Source: Synergistaceae bacterium (GTDB taxonomy: Bacteria; Synergistota; Synergistia; Synergistales; Synergistaceae). From it: DNA of 6,411 nucleotides. Under the pieces are notes generated by a model. The model was not told the origin of the DNA, made no database searches, and saw only the letters and a list, made by a program, of their open reading frames with translations. A program made the translations under genes and the position numbers. Positions 1-5,450 of the stretch are shown one piece after another; position 1 is the first letter of the stretch, and each line of letters starts with the position of its first letter. The stretch spans positions 1 to 6,411 of the forward strand of contig JAUNSQ010000092.1 in the NCBI GenBank assembly GCA_030539135.1. Reading direction: 5' to 3'.

Positions 1-1
1 G

Positions 2-73
2 ACTATAGAAGTCCTGCTAGAGGCATGTAAAGAGGCGCTCGACGGCCTCACACAAACGGACGTCCGTTTCTAA
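2..73 (+). CDS. C-terminal end of an unidentified plus-strand gene (partial)
   Basis: The reading frame entering at the left edge stays open for 23 codons and ends in TAA at 71-73. The residues seen begin TIEVLLEACKEALDGL and end in TDVRF, consistent with a C-terminal amphipathic helix and a short polar tail. The gene points rightward and converges on the cofactor operon. A coding interpretation is supported by the hairpin terminator located about 50 bases after the stop. The fragment is too short to assign a family, and no function is claimed. It could instead be a chance open frame, since only 72 bases are visible. Confidence 0.6.
   Translation, partial: TIEVLLEACKEALDGLTQTDVRF
54..69. repeat. 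16-bp perfect palindrome at the 3' end of the plus-strand gene
   Basis: Positions 54-69 read AAACGGACGTCCGTTT, which equals its own reverse complement, with no spacer. It covers the last codons before the TAA stop at 71-73. A spacerless palindrome forms a poor RNA hairpin, because the central bases must open as the loop, but it could contribute to 3'-end structure or be a binding site for a dimeric protein. Both roles are inference; chance is possible because the stretch is also coding. Confidence 0.45.
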
Positions 74-83
74 TAACATAAAG

Positions 84-102
84 AGCCTCATACCCCGAGG
101 CT
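84..102. other. Small inverted repeat (weak hairpin)
   Basis: AGCCTC at 84-89 pairs with GAGGCT at 97-102 around a 7-base loop, giving a 6-bp stem just after the plus-strand stop codon. No T-run follows it on the plus strand, so it is not a convincing intrinsic terminator by itself. It may be an accessory 3' structure upstream of the stronger hairpin at 124-147. Confidence 0.3.
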
Positions 103-123
103 TCGGAAAACTATATATGACAA

Positions 124-152
124 ATCCCCGCCGGAAACGGCGGGGATATTTT
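124..152. terminator. Rho-independent terminator, probably bidirectional
   Basis: ATCCCCGCCG at 124-133 pairs perfectly with CGGCGGGGAT at 138-147 around a GAAA tetraloop, a very stable 10-bp GC-rich stem. On the plus strand it is followed by ATTTT (148-152), a short U-tract. On the minus strand it is followed by a short TTTG run. It lies about 50 bases past the stop of the rightward gene and about 53 bases past the stop of the leftward amidinotransferase gene (201). This placement between convergent genes suits one hairpin that stops transcription from both sides. The plus-strand direction has the better U-tract. Confidence 0.85.
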
Positions 153-200
153 ATGCTTGAATTTTCTTTTTCGCGCAGTTATGCAGTGATAGCTGACAAG

Positions 201-1232
201 TTACTCGTCTATTCTCAGCAGCGCCTGCGTCGCGCATCTCAGCGAGCCGCCCTGCGTGTTGTGCATCCCGAAGAATACCGTATGGACTTTTATGCCTCTG
301 GCTTCGAGTTCGCCTTTGAGATATGCGTTCGGGTTCTTGTCGTTGTACCCCATAACGTATGTCTTACTGTCGATGGGCAGCCCATTGAGCGACAGATACT
401 TGACCGAGTTGAACTCCATTTTGATGATATCCCAATCCCTAAGCGGGGCTGGGATGCCTTCCACGAAAGCGTCTTCGCAGAGGATGGCAAGGCCTCTTCG
501 AGGGATAGAGAGGGCGCAGTCGAGGTGCAGCACGTCCTGCCTTAGCGGGACGCGGACGACTTCATAACCGTCTCCAAGATAATTTCTGAGCCACTTATAC
601 CCAGGCTCGTTCGAGCCGACTTCCGGGTTCTGAGAATTTCCGACGAGTATCGTCTTGCCTATCACGATAACGTCGCCGCCCTCAAGCAGAGGAGTATCGC
701 GCGGGAATGAACCGAGGAGCGGGACATGCGGCATGGCTATCCATCTGCCCTTGAAATCTTCGGCGCCACATTTCTCCGTCAGTATATCGCGAAAACCCGT
801 GATGTCCACGCGCCGAAGCGGGGTACGCAGGTTCGTCTCAATGACGTTGTCCCCTACGATGACTACGTTGTCGCGCGGGAATGTCTGCGCGTAGCCGTTG
901 ACGAGGGCTTCCTTTCCAAACAGAGCTGCCACGTCTTCTTTCGTGAGTTCGGTCGGGCGATAGACTTTGACGCCCAGCGACTCCAATATCTTTATGAACT
1001 CCAAGCTCTCCGCTTCGAGCAGGTCGTATTCGGTCTCGCCTCGGTCGTTCGCGACGCTCTCGCACCACGTCATTCCGGCGTGCTTGTACGTATATTCGCA
1101 TTCCTCGGGGGGAAGGACTTTCAGCGCCTCCTGAAGCCATTTCGCCTCAAGCGGCGGCGTCATACCAGCCGCAATACCAACGATAACTTCTTTGAGTTTC
1201 CCGTATTCTGAGCCAATATAAACTGCTGACAT
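201..1232 (-). CDS. Amidinotransferase family protein (glycine amidinotransferase-like)
   Basis: This 343-residue protein belongs to the guanidino-group-modifying superfamily, whose members transfer an amidino group from arginine or hydrolyse guanidino compounds through a cysteine thiouronium intermediate. Recognisable elements, in order, are FPRDNVVIVGDNVIE (118-132), resembling the RDxxxVVGNxxIE stretch of arginine:glycine amidinotransferase; LEGGD (183-187); HLD (236-238), with the likely catalytic His236; KYLSLNGL (278-285); and GGSLRCAT (328-335), with the likely nucleophile Cys333. The pattern is closer to glycine or inosamine-phosphate amidinotransferases than to classical arginine deiminases, but the substrate cannot be read from sequence. 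No signal peptide is visible, so a cytoplasmic location is expected. The ATG at 1232 is chosen because GAGGAGG lies 10 bases upstream; the frame is open to 1358, but that extension would overlap the preceding gene by 77 bases. It is the last gene of the operon, 49 bases after the mogA-like gene, and its link to cofactor synthesis is unclear. Confidence 0.88.
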   Translation of the reverse strand: MSAVYIGSEYGKLKEVIVGIAAGMTPPLEAKWLQEALKVLPPEECEYTYKHAGMTWCESVANDRGETEYDLLEAESLEFIKILESLGVKVYRPTELTKEDVAALFGKEALVNGYAQTFPRDNVVIVGDNVIETNLRTPLRRVDITGFRDILTEKCGAEDFKGRWIAMPHVPLLGSFPRDTPLLEGGDVIVIGKTILVGNSQNPEVGSNEPGYKWLRNYLGDGYEVVRVPLRQDVLHLDCALSIPRRGLAILCEDAFVEGIPAPLRDWDIIKMEFNSVKYLSLNGLPIDSKTYVMGYNDKNPNAYLKGELEARGIKVHTVFFGMHNTQGGSLRCATQALLRIDE

Positions 1233-1242
1233 AATGTTCCAA

Positions 1243-1249
1243 CCTCCTC
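1243..1249 (-). promoter_or_regulatory. Strong Shine-Dalgarno site of the amidinotransferase gene
   Basis: The minus strand reads GAGGAGG here, 10 bases before the ATG at 1232. This decides the start against the longer open frame reaching 1358. It suggests that this gene is translated independently, unlike the overlapping genes upstream. The 49-base gap (1233-1281) otherwise holds an AT-rich stretch, with no hairpin or convincing promoter that I can see. Confidence 0.8.
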
Positions 1250-1281
1250 GAATATTTTTCTTATTTATCAGGCGAGGGCCG

Positions 1282-2091
1282 TTAACCCCTGCCGCATTCG
1301 CCTTCCCATCCAGCCAGCGTCTCGACGCCGTGGCGAAGCCCCGGCGCGACAGCCTCAAAGCATTCGCGCGCGGCGCGGCGGCTGCCCGGGAACGCTATGA
1401 CGAGCGTCTTGCCCTTTATCACCGCGACGCCCCTCGTAAGGAACGCGCGCGGCGTATAGCACAGCGTCTCTATCCTCATCATCTCTCCAAATCCGGGTAC
1501 GACTTTATCTGCGATAGACAGCAGCGCTTCGGGCGTTACATCTCTCTCGGAGAGCCCTGTTCCACCCGTAGTCAGCACGAGGTTGTAGCCCTTGCCACAC
1601 CATTCCGTGATTGCCGCGGCGATATCGTCTTTATCGTCCGGTACTATTTTATTTTCCATAATATCTATGCCGCGGTCAATCGACAGCGCGGCGAGCTCCG
1701 GCCCTGCAGTGTCTTCGCGCTCGCCTTTGCTGCCCTTATCGCTGACCGTGAGTATGGCCGCTTTGATAGGACGCCAGAATTCGACGTGCCCAGAGACGCT
1801 GAGGAAGCCGCGTGACGCGACGGTAAAGCGTTTCTCCGGCTCCGACCACCTGAGCACGCCTCCATCGTCCTCGAGAGACATGAAGTCTCCGTCATTCGGA
1901 GCGGCGTCCACCGGCAACACGATGTTCATGGAGTTTCGTGCCGTCTCGTCGTCAAGCGGTTCGCCGCAGTGGGTGAGCCTTATCGTGATAGGGACTTCGT
2001 TTATGCAGGTCTCGCCCGCATCGTTGTTGTGAACATAGCACAGAGTGTGGTCGCCTATCAACGACGGCGCGTAGAGCCTAAGTATCCTCAT
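1282..2091 (-). CDS. MogA/MoaB-type molybdopterin adenylyltransferase with an unknown N-terminal domain
   Basis: The C-terminal part (about residues 109-262 of 269) is a MogA/MoaB fold domain, which activates molybdopterin with ATP to give adenylyl-MPT for MoeA. Visible motifs are ILTVSDKGSKGEREDT (113-128), the PD pair at 151-152, TTGGTGLSERDVTPEA (174-189), with Asp184 matching the catalytic aspartate of MogA, and FPGS (234-237). MogA and MoaB proteins are usually about 160-195 residues, so the N-terminal 108 residues are extra. That part is not the MOSC domain often fused to MogA-like proteins, because I see no GDRH- or GENL-like signatures. The ATG at 2091 overlaps the moaC stop as ATGA, and GGGG (2100-2103) lies 8 bases upstream. 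The overlap implies translational coupling to moaC. The MogA assignment is firm; the N-terminal domain is unassigned. Confidence 0.92.
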   Translation of the reverse strand: MRILRLYAPSLIGDHTLCYVHNNDAGETCINEVPITIRLTHCGEPLDDETARNSMNIVLPVDAAPNDGDFMSLEDDGGVLRWSEPEKRFTVASRGFLSVSGHVEFWRPIKAAILTVSDKGSKGEREDTAGPELAALSIDRGIDIMENKIVPDDKDDIAAAITEWCGKGYNLVLTTGGTGLSERDVTPEALLSIADKVVPGFGEMMRIETLCYTPRAFLTRGVAVIKGKTLVIAFPGSRRAARECFEAVAPGLRHGVETLAGWEGECGRG

Positions 2092-2579
2092 TTGTCATAC
2101 CCCTTTTCAGCTGTCCATTCCCCGCTCTTTCCGCCAGTCTTTTTAAGCAGGCGAATGTCGCGGATGACCATTCCTTTATCTATTCCCTTACACATATCAT
2201 AAAAACACAGCGCGGCTGTCGTTACGCCAGTTAACGCCTCCATCTCGACACCCGTGACTTCGCGCGCCACGGCCTCGCAGATGATAAGCACGGACTTCTT
2301 CTCCGCGTCGAGCGAACATTTCAGCGTGACGTTGTCGATACGTATATTATGGCAGAGGGGGATGAGGTCGGGCGTCTTCTTCACGCCCATTATCCCGGCA
2401 AGCTCGGCTATCCTGAACGGGTCGCCCTTCGCGACGCCGCCCTTCGACACCGTTTCAAAGATTGCGTCCGGCAGGTCTACCCAACCTTCGGCGACAGCGG
2501 TCCTTGTCGTAATGTTCTTTGCGCTTACATCAACGAGCACGGGGTGTCCGTCCAAGTCGAAATGCGTATATCCAGCCAT
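2088..2579 (-). CDS. moaC: Cyclic pyranopterin monophosphate synthase MoaC
   Basis: MoaC converts the 3',8-cyclo-GTP intermediate made by MoaA into cyclic pyranopterin monophosphate, in the cytoplasm, as a hexamer. The protein has 163 residues, close to the usual length of about 160. Its conserved residues fall at the E. coli numbering: Lys51 in KGDPF, His77 in PLCHNI, and Asp128 and Lys131 in YDMCKGID. GVEMEALTGVT (110-120) is also typical of the family. The start at 2579 is chosen because CCTCC on the plus strand (GGAGG at 2588-2592) lies 8 bases upstream and the protein then begins as MoaC normally does. The frame extends to 2636, but that would add 19 residues inside moaA. It begins 4 bases after the moaA stop and overlaps the next gene by 4 bases. 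Confidence 0.97.
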   Translation of the reverse strand: MAGYTHFDLDGHPVLVDVSAKNITTRTAVAEGWVDLPDAIFETVSKGGVAKGDPFRIAELAGIMGVKKTPDLIPLCHNIRIDNVTLKCSLDAEKKSVLIICEAVAREVTGVEMEALTGVTTAALCFYDMCKGIDKGMVIRDIRLLKKTGGKSGEWTAEKGYDK

Positions 2580-2583
2580 CTTA

Positions 2584-3558
2584 TTATCCTCCAATGTTCG
2601 ACATGTGAAGCGCCCCGTCGCGCACGTCTTCGCCATATCTCGGTTTGTTCTTTATGGTGTTGATTATTCTTTCCTGCAGCGCCCTTGGATCGCGGGCGAT
2701 AAGAAGGTCCCTCAACGGCGTCTCGGAGGGGTCGAAGAGGCATGTCCTGAGATTCCCCGAAGCGGAGATTCTGATACGGTTGCATCCCCTGCAAAATTTC
2801 TCCGATACGGCGGAGATGACGCCTACGGTATATCCGCTGCGGCTGTTCTTATAATAACGCGCGGGGCCGTCATCGTCGGATGACGTCGGCTCAGGCTCCC
2901 AATCCCCCGCGCCGCGCATAGACTTTGCGGCCTCTGCCCAGCTTATAAAGCTGTCTTTACTCCATACGTCGCTTTCAAGCGGCATAAACTCAATGAACCG
3001 AGGAAGTATTTTCCTCTCGTTCGCGTAGGCGATAATGTCTTCCACTTCCGTATCGTTAAATCCGCGTATGAGCACAGTATTGAGTTTGATTTCGTCTATG
3101 CCGGACACGGCAGCCGCGTCTATGCTGTCGAGGACTGGCTGCAGCTCCCCCAGCCGCGTTATCTTGCCAAACTTCTGCGGGTCGAGCGTGTCTAGGCTGA
3201 TATTCAAAGAATTTATCCCCGCGTCCGCGAGAGGCCGTATATGTTGTTTCAGCAAGGAAGCGTTGGTCGTCAGAGTTATCTTTATATCGGGCAGCATATT
3301 TCTCAGTTCGCGGATAAAATCTGTCAGCCCTTTTCTTACAAGAGGCTCGCCGCCCGTTACGCGAATCTTGCCCACGCCAAGCTCGTGTAGGTTACGCGCT
3401 AAGAAGAGTATCTCTTCGTACCGCATGATATCGTCATGGGCGAGGCATTGTATCCCCTCGGTCGGCATACAGTAAGCGCATCTGAAATTACACCTGTCCG
3501 TGACCGATATCCGCGCATAATTCAAACGGCGGCCATAACTGTCCGTTAATTCGGCCAT
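2584..3558 (-). CDS. moaA: GTP 3',8-cyclase MoaA (radical SAM)
   Basis: MoaA is the radical S-adenosylmethionine enzyme that starts cofactor synthesis by cyclising GTP to 3',8-cyclo-GTP. From the ATG at 3558 the protein has 324 residues, the normal length. The N-terminal radical-SAM cluster ligands are in CNFRCAYC (Cys23, Cys27, Cys30), followed by the SAM-binding TGGEPLVRKG stretch. The second, substrate-binding 4Fe-4S cluster uses CRGC and a later TCLF (about Cys256, Cys259, Cys273). The conserved C-terminal double glycine is present as NIGG. A GTG at 3594 would add 12 basic residues, but the ATG gives the usual family N-terminus. The ATG has only a modest GGGCGG (3565-3570), 6 bases upstream. 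The gene overlaps the end of the upstream moeA fusion by 13 bases, so coupling is likely. Confidence 0.97.
   Translation of the reverse strand: MAELTDSYGRRLNYARISVTDRCNFRCAYCMPTEGIQCLAHDDIMRYEEILFLARNLHELGVGKIRVTGGEPLVRKGLTDFIRELRNMLPDIKITLTTNASLLKQHIRPLADAGINSLNISLDTLDPQKFGKITRLGELQPVLDSIDAAAVSGIDEIKLNTVLIRGFNDTEVEDIIAYANERKILPRFIEFMPLESDVWSKDSFISWAEAAKSMRGAGDWEPEPTSSDDDGPARYYKNSRSGYTVGVISAVSEKFCRGCNRIRISASGNLRTCLFDPSETPLRDLLIARDPRALQERIINTIKNKPRYGEDVRDGALHMSNIGG
2588..2592 (-). promoter_or_regulatory. Shine-Dalgarno site of moaC
   Basis: GGAGG on the minus strand sits inside the last codons of moaA, 8 bases before the moaC ATG at 2579. It decides the start of moaC against the longer frame and fits translational coupling, with ribosomes finishing moaA directly over the moaC initiation site. 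Confidence 0.8.
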
Positions 3559-5450
3559 CTGTATCCGCCCATCCTCTCTACGCCGTCGCGCCACTCTTCG
3601 TCCTTAAGGCTGTCAAGAAGCGCGGCGATGCCGGGGTGCGTCATGTATTCCTCGGGCACGACAAGTTCATAAGGCTCCTCCGTCAGCGGGATGAAGTCAA
3701 GGCCAAGGGCGTCCGCGGCGGATTTTATCCCAAGCGCCGCGTCGGCGAGTCCGCTCGATACTCTGTTGGCGGCCTCCATGTGCGTCGTGCACTGCTGCGC
3801 GTATCCGTTTACATCCGCCGGACAGCGCCCTATCTTCTTCAAATAATAGTCGAATAGCACCCTAGTGCCCGCTCCGGGCTGTCTGTTCGTGAATACGACG
3901 TCTTCCCTGCAAAGGTCTGCAAATTTCAGGATATGTTTTGGGTTGCCGGATTTTACGATGATGCCTTGTATTCGGTAGAAGACCAATATCCTCTCCCATT
4001 TTTTGCCTGAGGAGAAGCGTTCTATGAAGCTGTCGTTATATCCTCCGTCCGACTCGTCGAGCAAGTGCGCGGCAGCCACATGACACTCCCCAAGTCCGCC
4101 CATGCTCCCTACGGCGCGAGAGACGAAATCCCCGCCGCGGCGTCTGATGTAGGTCGTGAGAAGCTGCACAGCAGGGTCGTCCGACCCTTGGAACATCGCC
4201 CGCCTCGACAGGTCGACGTCTTTCGTCATCATTACCTCTATATCGGAACCCTTTTCACATTCCAGACTGGACGGAGGCAGCATGGCCATCCCGTCCGCAT
4301 CGGCAAGCGCGAGCAGCACGCTCGCGCCGGAGGTCAGCGGCCAGCTGTATATCGTGCCGCCAACGTCGGCGACCTGTACGCGCAGCCATTCTTCCATCCC
4401 CGCCTGCGACGAATGCTGGAGCAGGAGTTTTGTATCGAGCGTATATTTGCACCCAAGCGCGTCTTTTATTTGAGACCGCTCGTCCACAGTCCGTTTCGAT
4501 GAAAGCAGTCTAAGCAGAGGGTAGACGATGCTCCACAAGACAACAGCCGTGGACATCGGAAACCCTGGCAGACATATCACCGGCTTGGACGATACCTCCG
4601 CGGCCATCGCGGGGCGGCCTGGCTTCATCCTGAGCCAGCGGAACAACACGCGCCCAGCCCTCTCAAAGACTTCAAGCGTGTGATCCCTGCGTCCTTTGGC
4701 GGAACCAGCGCCAATCAGCACAAGGTCATAGTTCTCCGCGCCGCGCATGATTTTATCTAAAAGTATATTTGGATCGTCTGGGAGAATTGGCGCTATGTCT
4801 ATCTCATACCCCCAATTCTTGAACGAGGCTTCTATAAAGAGGGAATTGCTCTCCGCGGCCGTGCCGGATTTTTGACGCGCGTCGGACAGCCATTTAGCCT
4901 GAGAGATTATCTCGTCTCCCGTAGGGATGAAGAGCGCCTTCGGCCTTCTTACGACTGGGACCGATTCTATTCCGGCGCAGAGGAAGAGCGAGACGAGCGC
5001 GGGAGAAACGACGTCGCCTTCTCTGGCTATTATCTGTCCGGCCATCACGTCCTCCCCAAGAGGACGAAGGTTCATCGACGGCGGGAGCGACCTGAAAACC
5101 GTAAGGGTCTCGGCGTCTTCGTCAGTCGACGAATCCTCCACCATAAGAACGGAGTCCGCCCACGTCGGCAAATCCGAACCGGTATTGACCCATTGAAAAA
5201 GTCCCTTTTCCAGTTTGACCGGCGTCGCCGAAGCGGCGCCTATTGTCGACGACGACCTCACGGCGTAGCCGTCTCCGGCGGACGCGGCACAATGCGGGAC
5301 GTTCCTCTCGGCCTTTATATCACGCGAAAGAACGCAGCCAAGCGCGTCTTTTATATTGACACAGTGTTCGGACACGCGGCCCTTGAACGTGTTTCTGATA
5401 ATTTCGTTCGCTTCGTCAAGGGAAATATGTTCTGGATATCCTTTTACCAT
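3546..5450 (-). CDS. MoeA-like molybdenumtransferase fused to a PBP-like (LysR substrate-binding type) domain
   Basis: The protein has 634 residues in two parts. Residues 1 to about 410 are MoeA-like: SAGDGYAVR (57-65, with Asp60 matching E. coli MoeA Asp59), RPLGEDV (129-135), PTGDE (176-180), GAGSAKGRRD (247-256), MKPGRP (275-280) and LPGFP (294-298). MoeA inserts molybdate or tungstate into adenylyl-MPT. Residues from about 415 to the end form a PBP-like domain of the kind found on many MoeA-LysR fusions, with GSMGGLGECHVAAAHLLD (448-465) and RQPGAGTR (523-530). A ligand such as an oxyanion or a pterin is inferred for that domain, not shown. The ATG at 5450 is preferred, with GAGG 7 bases upstream; a GTG at 5456 would add two residues. 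The start overlaps the stop of the standalone moeA by 7 bases (ATGGTAA). With that gene upstream, this copy may be specialised for another metal or enzyme class. Confidence 0.93.
   Translation of the reverse strand: MVKGYPEHISLDEANEIIRNTFKGRVSEHCVNIKDALGCVLSRDIKAERNVPHCAASAGDGYAVRSSSTIGAASATPVKLEKGLFQWVNTGSDLPTWADSVLMVEDSSTDEDAETLTVFRSLPPSMNLRPLGEDVMAGQIIAREGDVVSPALVSLFLCAGIESVPVVRRPKALFIPTGDEIISQAKWLSDARQKSGTAAESNSLFIEASFKNWGYEIDIAPILPDDPNILLDKIMRGAENYDLVLIGAGSAKGRRDHTLEVFERAGRVLFRWLRMKPGRPAMAAEVSSKPVICLPGFPMSTAVVLWSIVYPLLRLLSSKRTVDERSQIKDALGCKYTLDTKLLLQHSSQAGMEEWLRVQVADVGGTIYSWPLTSGASVLLALADADGMAMLPPSSLECEKGSDIEVMMTKDVDLSRRAMFQGSDDPAVQLLTTYIRRRGGDFVSRAVGSMGGLGECHVAAAHLLDESDGGYNDSFIERFSSGKKWERILVFYRIQGIIVKSGNPKHILKFADLCREDVVFTNRQPGAGTRVLFDYYLKKIGRCPADVNGYAQQCTTHMEAANRVSSGLADAALGIKSAADALGLDFIPLTEEPYELVVPEEYMTHPGIAALLDSLKDEEWRDGVERMGGYRWPN

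Noticed and set aside
1233..1281. Separate promoter or terminator between mogA and the amidinotransferase gene
   Set aside because: The gap is AT-rich on one side, but no hairpin with a T-run and no convincing -35/-10 pair is visible in 49 bases.
1233..1358. Longer N-terminus of the amidinotransferase (42 extra residues)
   Set aside because: It overlaps the 3' end of the mogA-like gene by 77 bases, its sequence is unlike the family N-terminus, and a strong GAGGAGG sits correctly before the ATG at 1232.
1768..2091. N-terminal part of the MogA-like protein as a MOSC domain
   Set aside because: MOSC-MogA fusions exist, but I could not find the GDRH/GD.H-like or GENL-like signatures expected of a MOSC domain here.
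2580..2636. 19-residue N-terminal extension of MoaC
   Set aside because: It lies within moaA, and the GGAGG 8 bases before 2579 together with E. coli-like residue numbering (Lys51, His77, Asp128) support the shorter protein.
3559..3594. GTG start adding 12 residues to MoaA
   Set aside because: The extra residues are basic and low in similarity to the family, whereas the ATG at 3558 gives the usual MoaA N-terminus shortly before the ISVTDRC stretch. The choice is not absolute because the Shine-Dalgarno site for the ATG is modest.
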